Origin: Paraflavitalea devenefica
GTDB lineage: Bacteria > Bacteroidota > Bacteroidia > Chitinophagales > Chitinophagaceae
Length of the DNA stretch: 64,000 bases
Reading direction: 5' to 3'
NCBI RefSeq assembly: GCF_011759375.1
Contig: NZ_JAARML010000002.1
Span: 1,302,001-1,366,000 of the forward strand
The position numbers and the translations under genes are program-made. Positions within the stretch are counted from its first letter, which is position 1, and the number at the start of each line of letters is the position of its first letter. Of this stretch, positions 25,152-32,246 are shown piece after piece. The notes under the pieces are model-generated. The model was not told the origin of the DNA. It did no database searches and saw only the letters and a program-made list of their open reading frames with translations.

Positions 25152-25466
25152 ATGCCTACCCGAAAAAAGAAAAGCAGCGCGGCCAAAACAACACCCGCAA
25201 CAGTCACATTAGCACAGCAGCAGTTTCACGAATCGATGGAAGATTTTTTCGACAACTACCACCTCGATGAAGTAGAGGAACAGTTATGGAATTGGCTGGA
25301 GGCAGGTCTAGGCGGTGAACATAGCAATTATGCCAGAGCCAGAGACCGTAGTAACCTCATATTTTTCTATAAAATCCTAAGTAGGTTATTAAAAAGTAGT
25401 TGGTATTTGCACAAGGCTCAGCTACCTGATAACAGTGTTAAGCAACTAATAAAACAAAAGAAATAA
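25152..25466 (+). CDS. Small acidic protein of unknown function
   Basis: The 104-residue product begins with a Lys-rich, Thr/Ala-rich stretch (PTRKKKSSAAKTTPATVT). It continues with an acidic helical part, ESMEDFFDNYHLDEVEEQLW, then NWLEAGLGGEHSNYARARDR, and an amphipathic IFFYKILSRLLKSSWYLHKA. I do not recognise a family. No signal peptide or membrane segment is seen. The basic head with an acidic, aromatic body might suit a DNA- or RNA-associated protein, but that is a guess. It sits alone, followed at 150 bp by a strong terminator. Confidence 0.55.
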   Translation: MPTRKKKSSAAKTTPATVTLAQQQFHESMEDFFDNYHLDEVEEQLWNWLEAGLGGEHSNYARARDRSNLIFFYKILSRLLKSSWYLHKAQLPDNSVKQLIKQKK

Positions 25467-25611
25467 CAGAAAGACTTCCTGCAAGGCGCCAATGGTTGAA
25501 GACGGAGGGTCTTTCATCCTGAAGGGGATCGTGAGGGAACTTACCGTATGCCATTACAAATTTGTAGGGGTCTTTTTCTGCTTTAATCCGTTCTCTTGAA
25601 TGAGGATACAC

Positions 25612-25640
25612 AAAAAAGCCGCCATAAGGCGGTTTTTTTT
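25612..25640 (+). terminator. Bidirectional intrinsic terminator
   Basis: CCGCC (25619-25623) and GGCGG (25628-25632) pair around ATAA and are flanked by six A and eight T residues, so it can stop transcription in either direction. Between it and the stop at 25466 there is only a weak dyad, GAAAGAC (25469-25475) with GTCTTTC (25509-25515). Confidence 0.8.
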
Positions 25641-25671
25641 ATGAAGTATATAATCGCAATGGACGCTCATT

Positions 25672-25726
25672 GCATCCCGCCAATTCCAATTCAGACAACA
25701 AAGCCCCGCATTGAAATGCAGGGCTT
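25672..25726. repeat. Terminator-associated repeat, copy 1
   Basis: GCATCCCGCCAATTCCA and TTCAGACAAC precede a hairpin (25701-25726) with arms AAGCCC and GGGCTT. The same order of words (GCATCCCACCAATCCCA, TTCAGACAATC, then a GCCCCG hairpin) recurs at 25829-25902. This copy has no gene next to it. The 25641-25930 stretch holds nothing else I can support. Confidence 0.5.
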
Positions 25727-25828
25727 ACACTAATCAAATTCGTTAACCATTAAACCTTATCCTTTATATTATAACAACTAAACCGCGCTCCTGTACTAAA
25801 GCAATCTTATCTTTTTTTTGAATTACTA

Positions 25829-25902
25829 AAGCATCCCACCAATCCCAAAATCCACCAATCCCAGTTCAGACAATCAAAAAGCCCCGCTCTTTCGAACGGG
25901 GC
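25829..25902 (-). terminator. Minus-strand terminator with repeat copy 2
   Basis: GCCCCG (25881-25886) pairs with CGGGGC (25897-25902). On the minus strand the hairpin is followed by a T run (25880-25876). It ends transcription of the small membrane-protein gene at 25934-26149. The flanking words repeat copy 1 at 25672-25726, which suggests a local duplication of a gene end. Confidence 0.7.
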
Positions 25903-25933
25903 TACTTCACAGGAATATCAGATGGAGATCACA

Positions 25934-26149
25934 TCACTTAGCCTGCGGGTCTTCTACCACCACCTGGCTCACCGCACCGGCTACAGTGCCGGCAACAGCC
26001 AGGTAGCCTGCTATCTTCACCATAATCGCCGGCAGTGCCACCGGTGTAGTTAGGATAGCGCCGCTCACGGCAGCGAGGATAAGTCCCCAGTTCCGCAGCT
26101 TCGCAAAGAAGGGCGGGGTAGGGCTTTGCATTCTTTCTTGTATACTCAT
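25934..26149 (-). CDS. Small two-helix membrane protein, unknown function
   Basis: The 71-residue protein has a short polar head (MSIQERMQSPTPPFFAKLRN) and two hydrophobic segments: WGLILAAVSGAILTTPVALP and IMVKIAGYLAVAGTVAGAVS. The tail is acidic. The two-helix, Gly/Ala-rich layout resembles holins or small peptide toxins, though no family name can be given. I recall similar short proteins in other Bacteroidota, often near mobile regions. It is monocistronic with its own terminator. No paired antisense RNA or antitoxin gene is visible. Confidence 0.6.
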   Translation of the reverse strand: MSIQERMQSPTPPFFAKLRNWGLILAAVSGAILTTPVALPAIMVKIAGYLAVAGTVAGAVSQVVVEDPQAK

Positions 26150-26381
26150 AATAAATCGTTTTTAATAATGAATAATCTTGTGAATACCTACACTGTCATA
26201 CCCCATTTTTCAACGGCTACCGGTGTTATGTCCGGAAGACCTGCGGCTGGCTTCTGCAGGCGAATAATTATTGGCCGGAAAAACGGGTACAACAGCGGCT
26301 ACTAATACTGGCACAACTTGTCCCGCTCTGCGGAGCCTGTCCCGTTTTACGGGAAAGTAGGCAGCCTGGCAATGTGCTTGA

Positions 26382-26395
26382 GCGTACTTGTGTCC
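26382..26395 (+). repeat. REP-like motif GCGTACTTGTGTCC
   Basis: This variant of the GTACTTGTGCC motif also occurs at 13134-13146 and 29376-29387, and inverted at 28864-28874. It lies in the gene-free stretch 26150-26957. In that stretch I also see CCCG/CGGG hairpin arms at 26341-26353, the dyads at 26524-26585, an 11-bp array, and a CGTTGC/GCAACG hairpin at 26900-26919 just before the next gene. Confidence 0.4.
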
Positions 26396-26523
26396 TTGGT
26401 CACTCTTATGATCATAAAGAAACCTGGAAATACTTGCTGGCAGTTGTCATGACGTATGCAGCAATACAAACCTACAACACCGGTTACCCATTCTCCAAAT
26501 CTGCATGAGCGATTATGCGCGTA

Positions 26524-26585
26524 ATGAACGCTAATGGTACATAATGCGCGTTCATGTACACGCAAAAGCGCCCATCATCGTTCAT
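26524..26585. repeat. Cluster of ATGAACG/CGTTCAT dyads
   Basis: ATGAACGC (26524-26531) is inverted as GCGTTCAT (26548-26555), and CGTTCAT recurs at 26579-26585. TGCGCGT or ACGCGC words are interspersed. Three copies in 62 bp of non-coding DNA look like a protein-binding cluster. The binding factor is unknown. Confidence 0.4.
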
Positions 26586-26717
26586 CACGCGCAAGTGCGC
26601 TCACCAACATTTGGAAAACATCTGTTCTGCAACGTACGTTTGTCTTGTGATGTTACTACAGCAGCAAAGAAGCAATAAAAGAAGAGGAAAAAAGAAAGCA
26701 TAGAACAGTACGTGTGA

Positions 26718-26816
26718 CTATAGATCGCCAATGGATCAGCTATACATCACCTATAGATTACCTATAGATCACCTATGGATTACCTATAGCTTCCCTATAC
26801 ATAGTCTATAGTTTAC
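26718..26816. repeat. Nine-unit 11-bp tandem array (iteron-like)
   Basis: Nine consecutive 11-bp units follow the consensus CTATAGATYAC without a gap: units at 26718, 26729, 26740, 26751, 26762, 26773, 26784, 26795 and 26806. Central units are nearly identical and the second is the most diverged (CAATGGATCAG). Each unit contains the palindrome CTATAG or a variant, so sites face one side of the helix once per turn. It lies 141 bp upstream of the tandem paralog genes. It resembles iterons or a cooperative operator. It is not a CRISPR array, since there are no spacers. Confidence 0.8.
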
Positions 26817-26957
26817 CCATTTCAGCAAAAATGAGCAGCTTTCACCAAAAGTAGCAGGGCAGCTGGCGCCCCGCCCCGAGGTAAAAGCCTGTTTATATAC
26901 GTTGCAACCGCGGGCAACGGTCCTAACAACAATTAGTAACAATTAAAAATTCAGTTT

Positions 26958-27713
26958 ATGCCAAAACAGATAAATCCCCTTATTAAATTCAAGGGAAGTA
27001 TGCACGGGGTTAGTTTTTACAAAACACAGGACGGTTTCCTGGCCAGGGAAAAGACCAGCATCGATCCTGAGCGCCTGAAAAGCGATCCTGCCTTTAGGAA
27101 CACCCGGCGTCACAATGCGGAATTCAATGCAGCCGGAAAGGCAGGTAAGCTATTCCGTAGGATCTTTGGTGATGAGATCAACAATGCCTCCGATAACCGC
27201 GTCGCCAGCCGCGTTACAAAGGCCATGGTGGCTATTGCGAAATCCGATCCGGTAAGCACCTTTGGGCAACGTAAAGTGGTACTGGGCGATTTCAACCTGT
27301 TGGAGGATTTTGAATTCAACACCTCAGCCCCGCTTTCCTCGGTATTCAGGAAAATACCGGCCTGCGTTATTAACCGGACCACCGGGACCGTCAACGTCAA
27401 CATTCCGGAATATATAGCGGAGGAAGACATTGCGGCACCCAAGGATATCAGGCACTACAATTTCTTTGCAGCGGCCGCTGTAATAGATTTTGCTACGGAG
27501 GAGTATTTCATAGGACGCCAAAGCCGGCCTAATGTGGAGTACAATGAAACAGTGGTACCCGCAGCTGCCATATCATTGACCATCCCGCCAAACGCTACCA
27601 CGCCCATATTTGTAGTATTGGGATTGGAGTTTGTACAACTGGTCAATGGCGTTGTATACACCAAAAGCCGAAAGCTCAGTGCGCTACAGCTCATAGCCAT
27701 TGATCTTCCGTAG
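26958..27713 (+). CDS. Conserved Bacteroidota protein of unknown function, paralog 1
   Basis: The 251-residue protein starts with a Gly-rich head (INPLIKFKGSMHGVSFYKTQ, DGFLAREKTSID), then SDPAFRNTRRHNAEFNAAGK. A helical middle follows, then LLEDFEFNTSAPLSS, RHYNFFAAAAVIDF and a strand-rich C-terminal half (FVVLGLEFVQLVNGVVYTKS). There is no signal peptide. I have seen similar unnamed proteins in Bacteroidota but know no function. The neighbour at 27823-28596 shares the same ordered motifs. The C-terminal beta-rich part looks like a binding or structural domain. Confidence 0.7.
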   Translation: MPKQINPLIKFKGSMHGVSFYKTQDGFLAREKTSIDPERLKSDPAFRNTRRHNAEFNAAGKAGKLFRRIFGDEINNASDNRVASRVTKAMVAIAKSDPVSTFGQRKVVLGDFNLLEDFEFNTSAPLSSVFRKIPACVINRTTGTVNVNIPEYIAEEDIAAPKDIRHYNFFAAAAVIDFATEEYFIGRQSRPNVEYNETVVPAAAISLTIPPNATTPIFVVLGLEFVQLVNGVVYTKSRKLSALQLIAIDLP

Positions 27714-27822
27714 GAATTTCCATTCCTGTCGCCATGGTTCGTGTCCCCACGAACCATCACAACCCCGGGACCGGGTTGCTCTACCCGGTCCCTTTTTCAT
27801 CCACTTTAAAAATTAAACCATC

Positions 27823-28596
27823 ATGTCAACACAAAAAAATAATAAGATCAGCAAACGGGCCCTTCCCGGCTATACACTTATTCCCAAAGAGGACCATTAC
27901 CAGATAAAAAAGATCAGCTTGTCAGGAAAGCTGGTCAATACCGATCCGCGGTTTATCAATACCCGGCGGAACAACCAGGAATTTGGCCATCTCATGAAAA
28001 GCTCCTCACTCATGCGCTCCGTCCTGTTAGTAGAAACTGGTAAAAAATTGCCTGCCCGTCCGTTCATAAATGCCCTTCGCAACCTGCAGGTCGCCGATCA
28101 GCACAACAGGTATGGCAGTCGCAGTCCTGTCAATGGCCCAATCGACCAATTGGAGGGCTTTAACTTTAATGATGCCTGTCCATGGCAAACTTGTGTAAAT
28201 ACCGGTGTCCTGGTAACCGTGGATACGCGCAACAACATAGTAGAGATCACCTTTCCGGCATGTACGGCAAATGAAGCAGTAAATCCACCCCCTGGTGCTA
28301 CCCACTACAATTTGTATGCTATCGTTGCCTCTTTCGATCTTGATCACTTACAAGCGGATAGAGAAATAATTAAAAAAGGCCACCTGCCCATAAAAGCAAT
28401 AAAAACAAAAACAATAATACGGGAAATAAAAACCGGCCGGCATCAGCTAAACATGGTAGTAACAGGGGTAAAGTGGTACCGCACGAACGAAAAGACAAAC
28501 AACATAGTCCCCCTCAAAATACCTGGTCCCCTAATTATTTCCAAAATTTGGAAAAGTGGCGACCATAACACGGCCAACGAAAGATTTGCTGCATAA
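27823..28596 (+). CDS. Conserved Bacteroidota protein of unknown function, paralog 2 (diverged)
   Basis: The 257-residue protein aligns by eye with paralog 1: NTDPRFINTRRNNQEFGHLM, QLEGFNFNDACPWQT, THYNLYAIVASFDL and VVTGVKWYRTNEKTNNIVPL. It has lost the Gly-rich FYKTQDGF head, which here reads PGYTLIPKEDHYQIKK. It carries extra Lys-rich insertions (KKGHLPIKAIKTKTI). Its composition is more basic. It follows paralog 1 by 109 bp and is probably in the same transcript. The function is unknown. Confidence 0.68.
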   Translation: MSTQKNNKISKRALPGYTLIPKEDHYQIKKISLSGKLVNTDPRFINTRRNNQEFGHLMKSSSLMRSVLLVETGKKLPARPFINALRNLQVADQHNRYGSRSPVNGPIDQLEGFNFNDACPWQTCVNTGVLVTVDTRNNIVEITFPACTANEAVNPPPGATHYNLYAIVASFDLDHLQADREIIKKGHLPIKAIKTKTIIREIKTGRHQLNMVVTGVKWYRTNEKTNNIVPLKIPGPLIISKIWKSGDHNTANERFAA

Positions 28597-28607
28597 TAAT
28601 TTTTTTT

Positions 28608-28763
28608 TCAGTGCCTGTAACATTTGGATAGGCTCGTTCGTACCACTATTATAGGCATGCCCATGTAGCCTTTCCTTTTCCCGTCCAGGTGAATGATCTC
28701 CAAGGCATTATCAGAATAGTAGCACCACTCGTGTCCCAACCAGCGTTTCCATAACCAGTTCAT
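28608..28763 (-). CDS. Possible 51-residue Trp-rich protein
   Basis: An ATG at 28763 opens a 51-codon frame with a dense, protein-like sequence: MNWLWKRWLGHEWCYYSDNA, LEIIHLDGKRKGYMG, PIIVVRTSLSKCYRH. Four tryptophans and an ordered basic-aromatic pattern are unlikely in random DNA. It lies in the otherwise empty 28597-28969 spacer, antisense to and just past paralog 2. It could be a small gene or the remnant of a longer one. No family is recognised. Confidence 0.4.
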   Translation of the reverse strand: MNWLWKRWLGHEWCYYSDNALEIIHLDGKRKGYMGMPIIVVRTSLSKCYRH

Positions 28764-28838
28764 GGTTTGTTATTCCATGAACGGACCATGAGTTCCGCTT
28801 ATCCTTTTACTATACATCATCGCTAAAGCTGTTGAAGG

Positions 28839-28902
28839 CAGTTGACCGTCAATACTGCACGCAGGCGCACAAGTAGTAATCTCCTGCAGGCAGGATCAAC
28901 TG
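28839..28902. repeat. Long hairpin with REP-like motif
   Basis: CAGTTGA (28839-28845) pairs with TCAACTG (28896-28902). Between them lie GCGCACAAGTA, an inverted relative of GTACTTGTGCC, and CCTGCAGG. It lies 68 bp upstream of the HTH gene at 28970 and may be a repetitive palindrome or an operator. Confidence 0.35.
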
Positions 28903-28969
28903 TCGGTGCCAGCTATTGTATGGACCACAAAAACATATTCAGTAAAACCATCTAAAATTCAACAATGCT

Positions 28970-29281
28970 ATGAGTACCAGTAAAGACCCGAAAAAGCAGC
29001 TACCGCCCTATCTGTACGTCCTTTCTGTAAAGGAGGTGGAACAGTTAAGAGGCGTAACAACGTCCACCGCCCGGCGCGACTTGAAAGAAGTACGCGACAA
29101 ACTCAATAGGAAATCCCGCCAGCCGGTATTTCTCACGGAATACTGCGAATATTTTGGTTATCCCCTGGAAAAAGCCTGTAAATTCCTGAACATCCGGTAT
29201 GTGCAGGAGCCGCAGGAATCATATATAGACTGGGTTGAAGTACCTAATAATTCAGTAACTATAAAAAGAAAAGCATCATGA
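28970..29281 (+). CDS. Predicted HTH DNA-binding protein
   Basis: The 103-residue protein contains LYVLSVKEVEQLRGVTTSTA followed by RRDLKEVRDKL, which reads as a helix-turn-helix of the excisionase or MerR-like kind. A second helical segment follows (FLTEYCEYFGYPLEKACKFL). Such small proteins in Bacteroidota accompany mobile or accessory genes. No wing or ligand domain is seen. It is the last plus-strand gene of the accessory cluster and is directly followed by a terminator. A role in controlling the paralogs or the 11-bp array is possible but unproven. Confidence 0.6.
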   Translation: MSTSKDPKKQLPPYLYVLSVKEVEQLRGVTTSTARRDLKEVRDKLNRKSRQPVFLTEYCEYFGYPLEKACKFLNIRYVQEPQESYIDWVEVPNNSVTIKRKAS

Positions 29282-29297
29282 AGTTTTCAGGGCAGAC

Positions 29298-29327
29298 AAA
29301 AACTGCCGGTATTAGCCGGCAGTTTTT
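29298..29327 (+). terminator. Bidirectional intrinsic terminator
   Basis: ACTGCCGG (29302-29309) pairs with CCGGCAGT (29316-29323), flanked by A and T runs. It lies 17 bp after the HTH gene. It is nearly the same hairpin as at 13096-13123, with a different loop. Confidence 0.8.
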
Positions 29328-29343
29328 CACTTAGTCCTCAACT

Positions 29344-29387
29344 GGCGCAAGTGTGTAGTCTGGTCAGGCGCGCAGGGTACTTGTGCC
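29344..29387. repeat. REP-like inverted repeat GGCGCAAGTG ... GGTACTTGTGCC
   Basis: GGCGCAAGTG (29344-29353) and GGTACTTGTGCC (29376-29387) form imperfect inverted arms. The right arm matches the sequence after the terminator at 13096. A CCTCGTTGCC word at 29399-29408 recurs at 49695-49704. Together this looks like repetitive intergenic DNA at the end of the accessory cluster. Confidence 0.45.
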
Positions 29388-29459
29388 TGCCTCCAATGCC
29401 TCGTTGCCTATTACGCCGCCTATAACAAAAGGCAGGTAAGTTGATTGCTTTTCACTATC

Positions 29460-29816
29460 TTGGTTTCATCATCAAAGCAGTCACTGAAGCTCAAAGCCAC
29501 CATATTATTCTTTTTCGTGCTGGTATACATCGGCGAATGGGCGGCTTTGCCTTTTTACATCAATCCGGAGCCGCCTGAGGTAAGCTGTTGCGCCAAAACC
29601 AAAGAAGCGGCCAACACGCCTTGCCAGAAACCTCCCAAAGATTGTAATACCACCACCTGCTGTGTCAATTGTCCGCTCTGTTATGTGATGACCGTGCCCG
29701 GCGTATCTATGCCCGGCCAATGGAACGACATTATTAAAAAGGAATATTCACTGTATTTATCTCACTACGACTTCATCTTTTTGGCTACCACCTGGAAGCC
29801 ACCCAATGTGGGTTAA
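29460..29816 (+). CDS. Cys-rich membrane-anchored protein, probable metal binder
   Basis: The product has one hydrophobic anchor (ATILFFFVLVYIGEWAALPF) and then SCCAKTKEAANTPCQKPPKD and CNTTTCCVNCPLCYVMTVPG. It ends in a non-hydrophobic tail. No ATG lies upstream of the anchor in frame, so a TTG at 29460 (or 29445) is assumed and the start is uncertain. Paired cysteines in CC, CxxC and CC form suggest a soft-metal or redox site in the periplasm. I recall similar proteins near RND metal pumps in Bacteroidota but know no family name. Confidence 0.6.
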   Translation: MVSSSKQSLKLKATILFFFVLVYIGEWAALPFYINPEPPEVSCCAKTKEAANTPCQKPPKDCNTTTCCVNCPLCYVMTVPGVSMPGQWNDIIKKEYSLYLSHYDFIFLATTWKPPNVG

Positions 29817-29866
29817 CCATACCAACTTTTTATTCCATCTATTTACTTTCATTACAAACACTCAAT

Positions 29867-30043
29867 ATGAAAAGAATATTGTTATTGGCTACTATTGCCA
29901 TGCTCATGACCAGTACTGTAACTTATGCCAACGGTGCACCCACACAGGACAAGGAAAAGTGCAAAAAGACCTGCTGCACAAAATCCTGTCCCAAGCCATG
30001 CCCGAAGGACAAATGCGAAAAGAGCAAGTCTGCTAAAAGCTAA
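29867..30043 (+). CDS. Small exported Cys/Lys/Pro-rich peptide (58 residues)
   Basis: The ATG at 29867 gives a signal peptide (MKRILLLATIAMLMTSTVTY, then AN) and a mature part of about 36 residues with seven cysteines: KEKCKKTCCTKSCPKPCPKD, then KCEKSKSAKS. This is a metallothionein-like composition in an exported peptide. It follows the Cys-rich anchored protein by 50 bp and precedes a strong terminator, so the two form a small operon. A periplasmic metal-buffering role is inferred. Confidence 0.68.
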   Translation: MKRILLLATIAMLMTSTVTYANGAPTQDKEKCKKTCCTKSCPKPCPKDKCEKSKSAKS

Positions 30044-30066
30044 GCCAGCAGGTTGGTAATAATAAG

Positions 30067-30096
30067 TAAAGCCCCGGCAACGGGGCTTTACCTTTT
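30067..30096 (+). terminator. Intrinsic terminator after the Cys-rich pair
   Basis: TAAAGCCCCG (30067-30076) pairs with CGGGGCTTTA (30081-30090) around GCAA, followed by CCTTTTC. The A/T-flanked stem could also act on the opposite strand. Confidence 0.8.
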
Positions 30097-30144
30097 CAAT
30101 CTATACATATACTAAATGCCTTTATGCAAGGATTGATGAGTGTT

Positions 30145-30165
30145 CAGTAACCAGTAACCAGCTAT
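30145..30165. repeat. Heptad repeat array at the 3' end of the LTA-synthase-like gene
   Basis: Read on the minus strand, TAGCTG is followed by GTTACTG and GTTACTG. The array supplies the TAG stop (30164-30162) of the sulfatase gene. It is a variant of the heptad family seen at 43351, 49152, 56180, 57548 and 57627. Confidence 0.55.
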
Positions 30166-32246
30166 TCCGTCTGCCGGCGGTGCTTCAGCAACCAACTGAT
30201 ACTTTGATAATACGCAATGGCCTGCCGGGTGAGGGTATCATCGGCTGGGGCAGGGGTGGCATTGCCCGTGGCAAAATCGGGTGTATAGTGCGCCAGGCGG
30301 TGTACGGGCGACTGCACCACCAGCTTGCCGTTGCGCAGGTAGCCCAGCCCCTGGTAGGTGCTGATGAAAGCCCGCTCGCGGCCCGGCGGCAGGTGCAGCA
30401 GGTCCTGCCCGAAGAACTTCGACCGGTAGCGCAGGTTGAGCAGTCCAAGGATGGTGGGCGCTACGTCTATCTGCGCAGCCAGTGTATTCACTTCCTTAGG
30501 TTGTAGCAGCGCCGGCGCATAAATGAGCATGGGAATATGATAACCCGTTACAGGCAGCTCCACACTGCCCGCACTGCCCGCGCAATGGTCCGATACGATC
30601 ACAAACACCGTACTGTCGAACCATTTCTTGCTGCGTGCCTCCCGCAGGAAGCGGCCAATGGCATAATCCGTATACTTTACGGCGCCTTGCCTTACCTGCC
30701 GGGCAGGTGGTATATCAATACGTCCTTCGGGATACGTATAAGGCCGGTGATTACTCACCGTCATAATATGGGTAAAGAAAGGCTTGCCGGTAGCACTGTT
30801 GGAATCCAGCACCTGCAGCGCCAGGGAAAACAGGTCCTCATCCGCCACGCCCCAGATATTCTCGTAGTGTACCTTTTCGGGCGGTATGGCCGACCGGTCA
30901 ATCACCGTATAGCCATTATTGCCAAAGAAAGTCTTCATATTATCAAAATAACTGTACCCGCCATACAGGTACTGGGTGGTATACCCGTGGGAGCGCAATA
31001 CGCTGCCCAGGGAAAACAGGCCCCCGTTATCGGGCCGCTTCACAATACTTTGCCCTGGCGTAGGGGGAATGGAGAGTGACAGTGCTTCGAGGCCGCGCAC
31101 CGTGCGGGTACCGGAAGCATACAGGTTGTTGAAGAACAAACTGTGCGCCGCCAGCGAGTCGAGTTGCGGCGTAATATTTTCAGTACTCCCGAAAGCGCGC
31201 ATAAAATCGGCGCTCAGGCTCTCCACGCTGATCAGCACCACATTCTGTTTCCTTTCCGGTTCAGCATAACTGATCTCCCGCTCAATGCTGTAAGGATCGT
31301 TGCTGGTAAAACGGCTATTGGGGGTCTGCAGTTGCTCCCGCGTGATCCGGAAGGCCGTCGTATCGGGCAGGGTGGTATAGAACTGGTAAAAATCCAGCTC
31401 ATTTTGGGTAAAGGCGGTGGCAAATTCAAAAAGGCCATCGCCCGCCAGGGAATTGGCATACTCATTACGGCTGAACTGCCGCCATTTGGCCGACACCGTA
31501 TAATACACCAGCAGGGGCAGGGTCATGAGTACAAGGGCCAGCAGGGAACGCCGTACAACAGGCAAGGGCTGTTGTACGCTTTGGCGTACAGGTTTCCGGA
31601 ACAGGTATACCGTCAGCGCCGCTATAACAAGCAGGCCCGCCAATATCCAGCCAATGGGATAAGATTCTGCAATATTGCCCAATACTTCGGTAGTATATAC
31701 CAGGTAGTCAACAGCGATAAAATTATACCGGGTGGAAAACTCCTGCCAGAAAAACCACTCGCTCACCGCATTCAGCAGCAGTAAAAAGATCACCAGGCCC
31801 AGTCCGGTATACAATACACCCGCGCGCCAGCGTTGCCGGAAAGCAGGTACAAAATACAACAATAGGTAAACGGCAAACCGCAGTACCACATAAACGATCA
31901 GGGCGGTATGCAGGGGCGGACAGAAAGCCCTTGGCACCACGTTCGTGAACAGCAACAGGGCTGTCGACCCAATGAAAAAGGCCGTTATAAATGGTAAGAG
32001 GCGCTTACGGTATATCCTGTCATTTTGCAGCCACAACTGCAGCACGAAGGGCAGGATCACAAATACGGCTACCGTACTGTCGTACAACAGGCCGATACAG
32101 AAAGCGCCTGCCGCCTGCGGAAAGGTAATGCCGGAAGCAGGAATACTTGCCAGTAACGTTATACGTGTAATGATGGAAATAACGAGAAACAAAAGGATAA
32201 TGAGCCAGACAGGGAAAAACCTGCTGCGGGAGAGCATCTTAACCAT
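30162..32246 (-). CDS. LTA-synthase-family membrane sulfatase-like protein
   Basis: The product has five N-terminal membrane segments (residues about 10-280) and a periplasmic alkaline-phosphatase-fold domain. The latter carries NVVLISVESLSADFMRAFGS, the catalytic-Thr region YASGTRTVRGLEALSLSIPP, VSDHCAGSAG and DVAPTILGLLNL. Family members transfer phosphoglycerol or phosphoethanolamine groups. In a Gram-negative the target could be lipid A, glycans or lipids, which cannot be told here. The ATG at 32246 directly precedes the first membrane segment; an earlier in-frame start adds 20 unlikely residues. It is divergent from the response regulator gene. Confidence 0.85.
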   Translation of the reverse strand: MVKMLSRSRFFPVWLIILLFLVISIITRITLLASIPASGITFPQAAGAFCIGLLYDSTVAVFVILPFVLQLWLQNDRIYRKRLLPFITAFFIGSTALLLFTNVVPRAFCPPLHTALIVYVVLRFAVYLLLYFVPAFRQRWRAGVLYTGLGLVIFLLLLNAVSEWFFWQEFSTRYNFIAVDYLVYTTEVLGNIAESYPIGWILAGLLVIAALTVYLFRKPVRQSVQQPLPVVRRSLLALVLMTLPLLVYYTVSAKWRQFSRNEYANSLAGDGLFEFATAFTQNELDFYQFYTTLPDTTAFRITREQLQTPNSRFTSNDPYSIEREISYAEPERKQNVVLISVESLSADFMRAFGSTENITPQLDSLAAHSLFFNNLYASGTRTVRGLEALSLSIPPTPGQSIVKRPDNGGLFSLGSVLRSHGYTTQYLYGGYSYFDNMKTFFGNNGYTVIDRSAIPPEKVHYENIWGVADEDLFSLALQVLDSNSATGKPFFTHIMTVSNHRPYTYPEGRIDIPPARQVRQGAVKYTDYAIGRFLREARSKKWFDSTVFVIVSDHCAGSAGSVELPVTGYHIPMLIYAPALLQPKEVNTLAAQIDVAPTILGLLNLRYRSKFFGQDLLHLPPGRERAFISTYQGLGYLRNGKLVVQSPVHRLAHYTPDFATGNATPAPADDTLTRQAIAYYQSISWLLKHRRQTE

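Noticed and set aside
25934..26149. Type I toxin-antitoxin locus
   Set aside because: The small two-helix protein fits in size, but no antisense RNA promoter or paired gene can be seen.
26718..26816. CRISPR array
   Set aside because: Units are 11 bp with no spacers between them and no cas gene is in the window.
30180..31784. Several plus-strand open frames opposite the LTA-synthase-like gene
   Set aside because: They mirror codons of the GC-rich minus-strand gene, which has a full membrane and sulfatase domain layout.
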